In this document: positions 1-8,302 of the stretch, one piece after another | How positions within the stretch are numbered: position 1 is the stretch's first letter | Layout: every line of letters starts with the position of its first letter | DNA from: Flavobacterium nitrogenifigens | Lineage (GTDB): Bacteria > Bacteroidota > Bacteroidia > Flavobacteriales > Flavobacteriaceae | Direction of reading: 5' to 3' | Length of the DNA: 64,000 nucleotides | Assembly: GCF_003254565.1 (NCBI RefSeq) | Contig: NZ_QJRI01000182.1 | Coordinates: 124,001 to 188,000 of the forward strand | The notes under the pieces: generated by a model | Databases searched by the model: none | Seen by the model: the letters and a program-made list of their open reading frames with translations, nothing else | Told to the model about the DNA's origin: nothing | Translations under genes and position numbers: made by a program

Positions 1-365
1 TTACAGCTAAACGTAATGGAGATACATCAGTTACTATCTGGGGAACAGGAAGTCCTAAAAGAGAATTTTTACATGCAGATGATTTAGCAGAAGCTTGTTT
101 GTTCTTAATGGAAAGCTATAATGATTCAGGTTTAGTGAATATTGGTGTTGGCGAAGATATTTCGATTTTAGATTTAGCAATTTTAGTGAAAAAAGTTGTA
201 GGGTATAAGGGAGAAATTTTGACAGATACTTCTAAACCTGACGGAACTCCACGTAAATTGATGGATGTTTCTAAATTGAATAGTTTTGGTTGGAAAGCAA
301 AAACAACTTTGGAAGAAGGAATTCAAAAAGTATATGATGAAATAAAAGATTCTAATTGGGAATAA
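1..365 (+). CDS. fcl: GDP-L-fucose synthase, C-terminal part (cut by window edge)
   Basis: This is the 3' end of a short-chain-dehydrogenase-like epimerase/reductase; the frame is open from base 3 to the stop. The visible part contains WGTGSPKREFLHADDLAEA and, near the end, KPDGTPRKLMDVSKL, both typical of GDP-L-fucose synthase (GDP-4-keto-6-deoxymannose 3,5-epimerase-4-reductase), which completes GDP-fucose synthesis in the cytoplasm. The catalytic YxxxK and the NADP-binding Rossmann motif lie upstream of the window. It is followed after 17 bases by the WecA-like gene in the same orientation, consistent with one polysaccharide operon. GDP-fucose would be the donor for the fucosyltransferase-like protein at 35003. 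Family assignment is confident; the start is unseen. Confidence 0.9.
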   Translation, partial: TAKRNGDTSVTIWGTGSPKREFLHADDLAEACLFLMESYNDSGLVNIGVGEDISILDLAILVKKVVGYKGEILTDTSKPDGTPRKLMDVSKLNSFGWKAKTTLEEGIQKVYDEIKDSNWE

Positions 366-382
366 AATTTAAATAGATAAGA

Positions 383-1348
383 ATGCAATACACAGTGCTG
401 TTGTTAATTTTGATGATTTTAATGCTAATTTATTTCAAGGTAGCAGATCGTTTTAACATTATTGACAAACCAAATCAAAGAAGTTCACATACAGAAATAA
501 CACTTCGAGGAGGTGGTATAATTTTTTGGTTTTCAGCTTTGCTTTATTTTTTTCAGAATATTGAAAGCAATTATTTTTTCTTTACGGGAATAACATTGGT
601 TAGTTTGGTTAGTTTTTGGGATGATATTCAAAGTCTTTCGAATAAAATTAGAATTTCTATTCATTTTCTTGCAATTACATTGATTTTCTTAGATCTCAAT
701 CTGTTTACTCTCATGCCAATCTGGGGAGTAGCTATATCATATATACTAGCGATTGGCTTAATAAACGCTTACAATTTCATGGACGGTATTAATGGAATAA
801 CAGGACTTTATACTTTGACTGTACTTGGATCTTTATTATATGTTAATACCAAAATTCAACTGTTTACAGATGGCAGTTTCATAAAATATGGAATGATTGC
901 AAGTTTGGTCTTTCTGTTTTTTAATTATAGAAAAAAGGCTAAATGTTTTGCGGGTGATGTTGGTAGTATTGCAATTGCATTTTGGATTATTTATCTAGTT
1001 TTAAAATTAATTTTAAGTACAAACTCGGTTATTTGGCTTTTGTTTTTAGCTGTTTACGGTGTTGATGCAGTTTGTACTATTTTACATAGACTATATTTAA
1101 AACAAAATATATTCGAAGCACATCGTTTACATTTATATCAAATTCTTAGCAATGAATACAAAATACAGCATAGATTAGTTTCGCTATATTATGCATTGGC
1201 ACAAATTGGAGTTTCTATTTTAGTAATATCACTTTATCAAAAAATAAGTGATTATATACTATTCGCAATTATAATTGTTCCATTGCTTTTAGTGTATTCT
1301 TTTAAATTTTATTTAATAAATAAAAGCAACTTAAAATTGCAAGTATGA
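383..1348 (+). CDS. WecA/TagO/MraY-family glycosyl-1-phosphate transferase
   Basis: This multi-pass inner-membrane protein (321 aa) transfers a sugar-1-phosphate, usually GlcNAc-1-P or a related HexNAc, from a UDP-sugar to undecaprenyl phosphate, which starts repeat-unit assembly. The family signature NAYNFMDGINGITG begins near residue 128, with the Asp-rich cytoplasmic loop expected for Mg2+ and UDP-sugar binding; a second conserved motif, FAGDVGS, lies near residue 190. Hydrophobic segments run through the whole chain. The gene overlaps the next start by 4 bases (ATGA), which suggests translational coupling with the sugar-modifying genes downstream. The donor sugar cannot be read from sequence; the neighbouring 4,6-dehydratase and aminotransferase hint at a modified HexNAc. 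A second initiating transferase lies at 42589. Confidence 0.85.
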   Translation: MQYTVLLLILMILMLIYFKVADRFNIIDKPNQRSSHTEITLRGGGIIFWFSALLYFFQNIESNYFFFTGITLVSLVSFWDDIQSLSNKIRISIHFLAITLIFLDLNLFTLMPIWGVAISYILAIGLINAYNFMDGINGITGLYTLTVLGSLLYVNTKIQLFTDGSFIKYGMIASLVFLFFNYRKKAKCFAGDVGSIAIAFWIIYLVLKLILSTNSVIWLLFLAVYGVDAVCTILHRLYLKQNIFEAHRLHLYQILSNEYKIQHRLVSLYYALAQIGVSILVISLYQKISDYILFAIIIVPLLLVYSFKFYLINKSNLKLQV

Positions 1349-1770
1349 GTCCAGAAGTAATTCAGGGAGGAAATTTTTCTGATCACCGAGGAACTATTTC
1401 ATATGTTAATGATTTTAGTTTTAGTGACATTGAAAGATTTTACATCATTACAAATTCAGAAGAAAACCCTATCCGTGCTTGGCAGGGACATAAATTAGAT
1501 TCAAAGAATTTTTATTGTGTAAGTGGATCTTTTAAAATCCATTTTGTCAAAATTGACAATTGGGAAAACCCTTCAAAAGATTTGACTATTGAAACAGTAG
1601 AAGTCTCTGAATTTGACAGTAAAATTGTTCATATTCCTGCAGGTTATGCAAATGCAGTAGAATCATTAGAAAAAGATTCAAAATTAATATCATTTTCTAC
1701 TTTACCATTATCAAATGTAAAAGAAGATGATGCGCGATACCCTTCTGATTATTGGAATTTAAATGGATAG
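1345..1770 (+). CDS. Cupin-fold sugar-nucleotide epimerase/isomerase (WxcM/RmlC-like)
   Basis: This is a small protein (141 aa) with cupin-like pattern: HRGTISYVNDF near the N terminus, RAWQGHK at about residues 44-50, and a second conserved part, VHIPAGYANAVESL, in the middle. It resembles the short sugar epimerase or 3,4-ketoisomerase proteins (WxcM/FdtA type, related to RmlC) found in Bacteroidetes polysaccharide loci. Such enzymes act on NDP-4-keto-6-deoxysugars. It overlaps the upstream gene by 4 bases and the downstream aminotransferase by 8 bases, so it probably acts with that aminotransferase on the same intermediate. The choice between epimerase and ketoisomerase cannot be made by eye. 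Confidence 0.65.
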   Translation: MSPEVIQGGNFSDHRGTISYVNDFSFSDIERFYIITNSEENPIRAWQGHKLDSKNFYCVSGSFKIHFVKIDNWENPSKDLTIETVEVSEFDSKIVHIPAGYANAVESLEKDSKLISFSTLPLSNVKEDDARYPSDYWNLNG

Positions 1771-2884
1771 AATTTATTTATCCTTATCGTTGCAAAGTGG
1801 TTTTGAAATAGAATATATTGAGAAAGCATTGCAATCTAACTGGATTACCTCGGGAGGACCAAATGTAAATGATTTTGAAGTTGAACTTCAGAATTATTTT
1901 GGAGAAGATTTATTTGTTGCGGCGTTAAACTCTGGAACATCAGCGATTCATTTGTCACTCATTTTATTGGGAGTGAAACAAGGAGATGAGGTTATTTGCC
2001 AAAGTTTGACATTTTCAGCATCTGCTAATCCGATATTATATCAAGGTGCAACTCCGATTTTTGTTGATAGTGAACCTGAAACTTGGAATATATGTCCTGA
2101 TAATCTTGAAATAGCGATAAAAGACCGAATTAAAAGAGGTAATAAACCAAAGGCAATAATTGCAGTTCATTTGTATGGTATGCCATATAAAGTAGATGAT
2201 GTTCATGCTATAGCTGATCGCTATGGAATTCCGGTTATTGAAGATAGTGCCGAAGCATTAGGGAGTTGTTATAAGGGGAAAAATTGTGGTACTTTTGGCG
2301 AATTTGGAATATTGTCATTTAATGGAAATAAAATAATTACAACATCAAGTGGCGGTGCTTTAATATCTAATTCAAAAGAAGTAAAGGACAAAGCCATTTT
2401 TTATGCAACCCAAGCAAAAGATACTGCTATTCATTATCAGCATAGTGAAATTGGATATAATTACAGAATGAGTAATATTTGTGCTGGTATTGGATTAGGA
2501 CAAATAAAAATGCTCAAAGAAAAAATAGATTCAAGAAGAAATAATCATTTATTTTATCGAGAACTTTTTTCGACTATTGAAGAAGTCGAACTTTTTGAGA
2601 CAAAAAATGAAGATTATTTTTCAAATTATTGGCTGAACACGATTTTGCTAAAATCGAGCGAAGTTAAGAATGATTTATTGCAAGCCTTTGAAGAAGCAAA
2701 CATTGAGACGCGTCCTCTTTGGAAACCAATGCATCAGCAACCAATTTTTGATAGTTATCCATATTATGGCAATAAAGTGTCAGAAAAGCTATTTGAAAAT
2801 GGATTATGTCTGCCTTCTGGAACAAATCTTACAAATGAAGATAAAAAAAGAATAGAAAAAGTAATCAACACTTTTTTTAATTAA
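1763..2884 (+). CDS. DegT/DnrJ/EryC1/StrS-family PLP sugar aminotransferase
   Basis: This is a cytoplasmic PLP-dependent aminotransferase (373 aa, normal length) that would convert an NDP-4-keto (or 3-keto) deoxysugar to an amino sugar. Visible hallmarks are NSGTSAIHL near residue 57, EDSAEALGS with D161 expected to contact the pyridine nitrogen, and SFNGNKIITTSSGG with K190 as the likely Schiff-base lysine. It resembles PglE-like enzymes acting on UDP-4-keto-6-deoxy-GlcNAc, which would fit the CapD/PglF-like dehydratase at 5332, or FdtB-like enzymes, which would fit the cupin just upstream. The 8-base overlap with the cupin gene supports co-translation. The substrate is inferred only. Confidence 0.85.
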   Translation: MDRIYLSLSLQSGFEIEYIEKALQSNWITSGGPNVNDFEVELQNYFGEDLFVAALNSGTSAIHLSLILLGVKQGDEVICQSLTFSASANPILYQGATPIFVDSEPETWNICPDNLEIAIKDRIKRGNKPKAIIAVHLYGMPYKVDDVHAIADRYGIPVIEDSAEALGSCYKGKNCGTFGEFGILSFNGNKIITTSSGGALISNSKEVKDKAIFYATQAKDTAIHYQHSEIGYNYRMSNICAGIGLGQIKMLKEKIDSRRNNHLFYRELFSTIEEVELFETKNEDYFSNYWLNTILLKSSEVKNDLLQAFEEANIETRPLWKPMHQQPIFDSYPYYGNKVSEKLFENGLCLPSGTNLTNEDKKRIEKVINTFFN

Positions 2885-2912
2885 TTAAAATAAAAACACT
2901 TGCCTAATTTAT

Positions 2913-3461
2913 ATGAAAGTTGAAGAAACGTACATTAAAGATTTAGTTATTATTGAGCCAGCAGTTTTTGGCGATGAAAGAGGTTATTTTTTTGAGTCTT
3001 ATAGTAAAACCAAATTTGAAGATTTAGGAATTGATATTGATTTTGTTCAAGACAACCAATCGTTTTCCAAATATGGAACTTTAAGAGGATTACACTATCA
3101 AAATCCTCCTTTTGCACAAACGAAATTAGTGCGTGTTTTAGAAGGTGAAATTATTGATGTTGCTGTAGATTTAAGAAAAGATTCTCCTACTTATGGAAAA
3201 TCATTTAGTATTTTACTTTCAGCAGAAAACAAAAAGCAATTGTTGGTTCCTCAAGGTTTTGCGCATGGATTTTCAGTGATCAGTGAAACAGCATCAGTAA
3301 TGTACAAATGTGATCAATTTTATAATAAAGCTTCTGAAGGTGGAATCAAATATGATGATCCTTCTTTAAATATTGATTGGGGAATGGATTTGAACGATGC
3401 AATCGTTTCTGATAAAGATCAGATTTTGCCATTTATTGAAAACTGTAATAGCTTATTTTAA
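2913..3461 (+). CDS. rfbC: dTDP-4-dehydrorhamnose 3,5-epimerase
   Basis: RmlC/RfbC epimerises dTDP-4-keto-6-deoxyglucose at C3 and C5, the third step of dTDP-L-rhamnose synthesis. The protein (182 aa, usual length) has the opening DERGYFFESY, GTLRGLHYQ with the catalytic base His61, the conserved block VPQGFAHGFSV, and the MYKCDQFY segment holding the catalytic Tyr (about 131). The stop codon shares its last base with the ATG of rfbD. The rfbC-rfbD-rfbA order is intact, but no rfbB (4,6-dehydratase) is present downstream; it is probably left of the window or elsewhere in the genome. Confidence 0.95.
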   Translation: MKVEETYIKDLVIIEPAVFGDERGYFFESYSKTKFEDLGIDIDFVQDNQSFSKYGTLRGLHYQNPPFAQTKLVRVLEGEIIDVAVDLRKDSPTYGKSFSILLSAENKKQLLVPQGFAHGFSVISETASVMYKCDQFYNKASEGGIKYDDPSLNIDWGMDLNDAIVSDKDQILPFIENCNSLF

Positions 3462-4306
3462 TGAAAAAAATTCTTGTAACGGGCGCAAATGGGCAATTAG
3501 GATCAGAACTTTCAGTTTTATCATCAAAATATCCAGAATATGAATGGATTTTTGCAGATAGAACAAAAATCACATTAGACAATCTAGATCTTTTGCCTAT
3601 TCAGTTAAATGAAATTAAGGCAGATGTGATTTTGAATTGTGGTGCTTACACCGCGGTTGATAAAGCTGAAACAGAAAAAGATTTGGCTTTTACAATAAAT
3701 TCTTTGGCGGTAGAAATAATTGCAAAATATGCTGCAAAAAATAATATTAAATTAATCCATATTTCTACAGATTACGTTTTTGATGGTAATTCTTCTTCCG
3801 CATTAGATGAAGAAGCATTAACAAACCCTATAAATGTGTATGGTGAAAGTAAATTGGCAGGAGAGATTGTATGCATGAAGCAAAATCCAGACGCGATTAT
3901 TATTAGAACTTCTTGGGTTTATAGTAAATTTGGAAACAATTTTGTTAAAACTATGCAACGCTTAATGCAAGAGAGAGAAGAGATAAGCGTTGTGAACGAT
4001 CAGGTTGGCTCACCAACTTATGCAGCTGATCTAGCGCAGGTAATGATCGATATTGTTAATTCGCAAAATTGGATTTCAGGAATATATAATTATTCTAATG
4101 AAGGAGAAATAAGCTGGCATGAATTTGCTTTGGGTATTAAAGAGTTAGGGGGGTATAATTGCAAGGTAAATGGTATCCCATCTTCGTCTTATCCAACCCC
4201 AGCAAAAAGACCAAATTTTTCATTGCTAGATAAAAAGAAAATAAAGGTGATTTATAATTTGGAAGTTCCATGTTATAAAGAAAGTTTAAAAAAAATATTT
4301 GAATAA
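3461..4306 (+). CDS. rfbD: dTDP-4-dehydrorhamnose reductase
   Basis: RmlD/RfbD reduces dTDP-4-keto-L-rhamnose to dTDP-L-rhamnose with NAD(P)H. The protein (281 aa) starts with the Rossmann motif VTGANGQLGSEL (from about residue 6), has STDYVFDG near residue 102, and the catalytic VYGESKLAGE with Tyr127 and Lys131. The ATG overlaps the rfbC stop by one base (TAATG), typical of tight coupling. A later SPTYAADLAQ segment is also conserved in the family. Assignment is secure. Confidence 0.95.
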   Translation: MKKILVTGANGQLGSELSVLSSKYPEYEWIFADRTKITLDNLDLLPIQLNEIKADVILNCGAYTAVDKAETEKDLAFTINSLAVEIIAKYAAKNNIKLIHISTDYVFDGNSSSALDEEALTNPINVYGESKLAGEIVCMKQNPDAIIIRTSWVYSKFGNNFVKTMQRLMQEREEISVVNDQVGSPTYAADLAQVMIDIVNSQNWISGIYNYSNEGEISWHEFALGIKELGGYNCKVNGIPSSSYPTPAKRPNFSLLDKKKIKVIYNLEVPCYKESLKKIFE

Positions 4307-4362
4307 AATAAAGTTTGAGTTTTGCATGTTGGTCGAACTTGGAGTTTTAAAAACTAAAATTT

Positions 4363-5247
4363 ATGAAAGGGATTATATTAGCTGGAGGCTCTGGCACAAG
4401 ATTACATCCATTAACTTTAGCGGTTAGTAAACAGTTAATGCCGGTATATGATAAACCTATGATATACTATCCATTGTCAACACTTATGATGGCTGGTATT
4501 AATGAAATTTTGATAATTTCAACACCTCATGATTTGCCTCATTTCAAGAAACTTTTAGGTGATGGAAGTACAATAGGTTGCAAATTTAGTTATGCAGAAC
4601 AACCAGATCCAAATGGTTTGGCTCAGGCTTTTGTAATTGGAGAAGATTTTATCGGAAAAGATAAAGTGGCATTGGTGTTAGGAGATAATATCTTTTTTGG
4701 AACAAATATGCAACAGCTTTTAAAGGATAATGCTAATCCGGATGGTGGAGTTGTATTTGCTTATCACGTTGCAGATCCCGAAAGATATGGTGTGGTTGAA
4801 TTTGATGAAAATAAAAAGGCCATTTCTATAGAAGAAAAACCTGTCGAACCGAAGTCAAATTATGCAGTTCCAGGACTGTATTTCTATGATAATTCTGTTG
4901 TAGAAATTGCTAAAAATATAAAACCAAGTGCTCGTGGTGAATATGAAATAACTGATGTTAATAAAGTTTATCTGGAGAAAGGACAGTTAAAAGTTGGGAT
5001 ATTAAGTAGAGGAACTGCGTGGCTAGACACAGGAACATTTAATAGCTTAATGCAAGCAGGGCAATTTGTTCAGGTTATTGAGGAAAGGCAAGGTCTAAAG
5101 GTGGGCTGTATCGAAGAAATTGCGTGGAGACAAGGGTTTATTAATGACGAACAACTTGAGGCATTAGCGCAACCACTATTAAAATCTGGGTATGGAACGT
5201 ATTTGATCGAGTTTCTAAAACAAAAGAAAAAAAGTGTTAAAATTTAA
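4363..5247 (+). CDS. rfbA: Glucose-1-phosphate thymidylyltransferase
   Basis: RmlA/RfbA makes dTDP-glucose from dTTP and glucose-1-phosphate, the first step of dTDP-rhamnose synthesis. The protein (294 aa, normal) shows LAGGSGTRLHPLT at the N terminus (nucleotide-binding loop), the GDNIFFG segment with a metal-binding Asp, EEKPVEPKSNYAVPGLYFYD, and WLDTGTFNSLMQA, all strongly conserved. It lies 56 bases after rfbD. A promoter-like box follows before the next gene, so rfbA may be the last gene of a sub-operon. Confidence 0.96.
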   Translation: MKGIILAGGSGTRLHPLTLAVSKQLMPVYDKPMIYYPLSTLMMAGINEILIISTPHDLPHFKKLLGDGSTIGCKFSYAEQPDPNGLAQAFVIGEDFIGKDKVALVLGDNIFFGTNMQQLLKDNANPDGGVVFAYHVADPERYGVVEFDENKKAISIEEKPVEPKSNYAVPGLYFYDNSVVEIAKNIKPSARGEYEITDVNKVYLEKGQLKVGILSRGTAWLDTGTFNSLMQAGQFVQVIEERQGLKVGCIEEIAWRQGFINDEQLEALAQPLLKSGYGTYLIEFLKQKKKSVKI

Positions 5248-5285
5248 TTTGTACCTTTAACTAATTATTTAAAACCTTTAATTTG

Positions 5286-5293
5286 TATTTTTG
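5286..5293 (+). promoter_or_regulatory. Candidate -7 promoter box TATTTTTG
   Basis: TATTTTTG matches the Bacteroidetes -7 consensus TAnnTTTG exactly. It lies 38 bases upstream of the TTG start of the CapD/PglF-like gene, in a gap without coding sequence. No TTG was found at the usual -33 distance, so the match is only half of the consensus. Confidence 0.45.
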
Positions 5294-5331
5294 TACAAAG
5301 TTCTAATTACAGGTACTTAAAAAAAACTCAA

Positions 5332-7299
5332 TTGAATACAGACAAACCAAATAATATAACCTCTTTATTATATAACACTTTCTCACCAAGAAATCTTCGT
5401 GCAAATATTAATAATCTAAGTTATTTGCCTAGGTGGATTATTGTTGGAATAGATGTAATGGTTTTGGTTTTTTCCTTTTGTCTTACCTATTTGCTTTTTG
5501 AAGGAACAGCAATTGGATATCTTATTACTTCTCATAATTTTTACTTTGTTGCGGGGTTAATTATTGTCAATATATTTTTTTTCTGGCTGTTTAGGACCTA
5601 TTCAGGGATTATTAGACACTCCTCTTATATAGATGCAATAAAATTGTTGTTTTCGCAGATGTCTGTGCTAGTATTTTTCTTATTTATAAATTTAGTATTT
5701 GAATTATACACAGGGCATAAAGCTTTTTTAAATACAGCACTCTTTATCAATCTGGTTTTGTCATTCTGCGGACTATTTTTATATCGTGTAGTAGTAAAAC
5801 AAACTTTTGAAATGTATTTTTCAGAAAAAGCCACGACCAAACTTGTAAGAACAGTTATTTACGGTACAGACGCAAATGCAATTTCTGTTGCAAACGCTTT
5901 AAAATTTGAAACACCTTCTCGATTTAAAATTGTTGGATTTGTCGATAAGAATAATCAGAATGCATCTAAGCGTATGCTGGATCTCCCTATCTTAATTTTA
6001 AGAAAAAAGCTTCCAGCTTTAATGCGATCTGTTGCAGCGGAAGGGGTGATTATTGCTGATAAAAGTTTGACAAAAGATGAACAGCTTATTATTGTCGATC
6101 AATGTTTAGAGTTTAATTACAGAGTATATACGGTTCCGTTAATTTCTGACTGGGAAAACCAAAAAGAAATTTCTCAGAAAGTCAAAAATATTCAAATTGA
6201 AGATCTATTAGAAAGAAAGCCTATAGTTCTTGACAGTAGGTCTATTTCGAAACAGCTCAAAGATAAAACAATTCTGATTACAGGGGCAGCAGGTTCAATT
6301 GGAAGTGAAATTGTAAGGCAAGTTCTAAACTTTAATCCCAAAAATTTGATTGTCTTAGATCATGCTGAGACACCACTCCATAACTTGTGTTTAGAAACTC
6401 AAGCTATGAATGTGGGTACTAATATTGTGGCTGTAATTGCAGATGTACGAAGTAAAAAAGCATTGGAGAAAGTTTTTAAAAACTACAATCCTCATGTTGT
6501 TTTTCATGCAGCAGCTTATAAGCATGTGCCTTTGATGGAAGAAAATCCTTCTCAAGCAATTCAAACTAATATTAAAGGGACTAAAAACCTTGCAGATCTA
6601 GCTTGCAAATATCATGTAAAGAAATTTGTAATGGTTTCTACTGATAAGGCTGTGAATCCGAGTAACGTAATGGGGGCAAGTAAACGCATTGCAGAAAAAT
6701 ACGTTCAGTCCTTATTCTTAAAAAATCAAAGAGAAAATGTTGAAGGGGGAACAAAATTCATCACAACTCGTTTTGGTAATGTTTTAGGTTCAAATGGATC
6801 AGTTGTACCATTATTTACCAAACAGATTGCAGATGGGGGACCAGTAACCATTACACATCAAGATATTATTCGTTATTTCATGACAATTCCAGAGGCTTGT
6901 CAGCTTGTGTTAGAAGCTGGTGCTATGGGTAATGGTGGTGAAATCTATATTTTTGATATGGGTAAACCAGTTAGAATTATAGATTTAGCCCGCAAAATGA
7001 TTAAGTTGGCAGGTTTCATACCTGATAAAGAAATTAAAATTAAAATTGTTGGTTTAAGACCAGGAGAAAAGCTTTACGAAGAATTATTAAATGATACTTC
7101 AAAGACTCTCCCAACATATCATAATAAGATTATGATTGCACAAGAAATTCAAGACGAATATGAAACTCTCCATAACGACGTTGACGAATTAATTGGCATT
7201 GCTGATTTTTATGAAAATGATGATATTGTGGCTAAAATGAAAAAAATAGTTCCAGAATTTAAAAGCATGAATTCTGCTTTTGAAGTTTTAGACAAATAG
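5332..7299 (+). CDS. Membrane-anchored CapD/PglF-like nucleoside-diphosphate-sugar 4,6-dehydratase
   Basis: This long form (655 aa) has about four membrane helices in residues 35-155, a CoA-binding-like Rossmann domain (about 170-300), and a C-terminal SDR dehydratase domain. The second domain carries ITGAAGSIGSEIVRQ (NAD-binding, residues 316-330), HAAAYKHVPLMEENP, and STDKAVNPSNVMGASKR with the active-site Met/Lys of the UDP-GlcNAc 4,6-dehydratase group. It would produce UDP-4-keto-6-deoxy-HexNAc for the aminotransferase at 1763. The start is a TTG; the next in-frame ATG lies inside the first helix near residue 43, so the TTG (or another upstream start) is preferred. A strong hairpin follows the gene. 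Confidence 0.9.
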   Translation: MNTDKPNNITSLLYNTFSPRNLRANINNLSYLPRWIIVGIDVMVLVFSFCLTYLLFEGTAIGYLITSHNFYFVAGLIIVNIFFFWLFRTYSGIIRHSSYIDAIKLLFSQMSVLVFFLFINLVFELYTGHKAFLNTALFINLVLSFCGLFLYRVVVKQTFEMYFSEKATTKLVRTVIYGTDANAISVANALKFETPSRFKIVGFVDKNNQNASKRMLDLPILILRKKLPALMRSVAAEGVIIADKSLTKDEQLIIVDQCLEFNYRVYTVPLISDWENQKEISQKVKNIQIEDLLERKPIVLDSRSISKQLKDKTILITGAAGSIGSEIVRQVLNFNPKNLIVLDHAETPLHNLCLETQAMNVGTNIVAVIADVRSKKALEKVFKNYNPHVVFHAAAYKHVPLMEENPSQAIQTNIKGTKNLADLACKYHVKKFVMVSTDKAVNPSNVMGASKRIAEKYVQSLFLKNQRENVEGGTKFITTRFGNVLGSNGSVVPLFTKQIADGGPVTITHQDIIRYFMTIPEACQLVLEAGAMGNGGEIYIFDMGKPVRIIDLARKMIKLAGFIPDKEIKIKIVGLRPGEKLYEELLNDTSKTLPTYHNKIMIAQEIQDEYETLHNDVDELIGIADFYENDDIVAKMKKIVPEFKSMNSAFEVLDK

Positions 7300-7334
7300 C
7301 TAGCTTTATAATATTTTTATTCAAAAATATAGTT

Positions 7335-7363
7335 CAAAAGGTGTTTTTTAAAAACACCTTTTG
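7335..7363 (+). terminator. Strong hairpin after the 4,6-dehydratase gene
   Basis: The sequence CAAAAGGTGTTTTT is followed almost immediately by its reverse complement, giving a stem of about 14 bp with hardly any loop and T-rich flanks. It separates the nucleotide-sugar block from the exporter block, so wzm probably has its own promoter in 7364-7438. A candidate there is TTG at 7398 followed 15 bases later by TAGATTTT, a poor match. Confidence 0.7.
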
Positions 7364-7438
7364 GCATTTTTAAACAAATTGTAAAATGTTAAAAATCTTG
7401 TTAAATTTTTGAAACTAGATTTTTTTTGGTTCTTTTAA

Positions 7439-8302
7439 ATGGATTCTAAAAACACAAATGATTGGCTGTTTGAAATAACACCTAAGAATAAATTTTTCTC
7501 GCTGAATTTTAAGGAGATTTGGCAGTATAGAGATTTATTAATGCTCTTTGTAAAAAGAGACATAATTACAGTTTATAAGCAGACGGTTTTAGGACCACTT
7601 TGGTATCTTATTCAGCCCTTATTTACCTCTATAACCTTTACCATTATATTTAACAATGTTGCAGGAATTAAGACAGGTTCTATTCCTCCATTTTTATTTA
7701 ATCTTGCTGGAATTATGGTTTGGAATTATTTTACTGCTTGTTTAAATGGAACTTCAGATACATTTAAATCTAATGCAGGAATATTTGGGAAGGTTTATTT
7801 TCCACGAATCATAACTCCTTTATCTATAGTTATTTCAAATTTGGTCAAATTCGGAATTCAATTTTGCATATTTGTAGTCTTTTACATTTTCTTTTTCTGG
7901 AAGGGAGCAGATTTAAGCCTAAATATATCATTATTGTTTTTTCCAGTCTTAATAATGTTTATGGGAATTTTGGGACTTGGTTTGGGAATGATGATTTCTT
8001 CAATGGTTACAAAATATAGGGATTTAAATAATTTGATTGGATTTGGCGTGCAATTGCTAATGTACATATCTGCAGTAATGTATCCGATGGAATTAATAAA
8101 AGAAAAACTTCCAAAATTTGGTTGGATTGTGGAGTACAATCCTTTAGCTTACGTAATAGAAACTTCTCGCTATATGCTTTTAAATATCGGGAGTATATCA
8201 ATTTTAGGGTTGTTATATACAGCAATAATTACATTAACTGTTTTCTTTGTTGGGTTATTGGTTTTTAATAGAACAGAGAAAAGCTTTATAGATACAGTAT
8301 AA
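7439..8302 (+). CDS. wzm: O-antigen/polysaccharide ABC transporter permease (Wzm)
   Basis: This ABC-2 type permease (287 aa, about six membrane helices) exports undecaprenyl-linked polysaccharide across the inner membrane. The N-terminal cytoplasmic part has FVKRDIITVYKQTVLGPLWY, a pattern characteristic of Wzm/KpsM-type permeases; further on, MVTKYRDLNNLIGFGVQ and EYNPLAYVIETSRYMLL are typical. The next gene begins at the last base of the stop codon (TAATG), and it is the matching ATPase. The pair indicates ABC-dependent export of at least one polymer made by this locus. Confidence 0.92.
   Translation: MDSKNTNDWLFEITPKNKFFSLNFKEIWQYRDLLMLFVKRDIITVYKQTVLGPLWYLIQPLFTSITFTIIFNNVAGIKTGSIPPFLFNLAGIMVWNYFTACLNGTSDTFKSNAGIFGKVYFPRIITPLSIVISNLVKFGIQFCIFVVFYIFFFWKGADLSLNISLLFFPVLIMFMGILGLGLGMMISSMVTKYRDLNNLIGFGVQLLMYISAVMYPMELIKEKLPKFGWIVEYNPLAYVIETSRYMLLNIGSISILGLLYTAIITLTVFFVGLLVFNRTEKSFIDTV

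Noticed and set aside
1763..4306. Complete dTDP-rhamnose operon
   Set aside because: rfbC, rfbD and rfbA are present, but the 4,6-dehydratase rfbB is absent in the window. The long CapD/PglF-like protein at 5332 is of a different dehydratase group.
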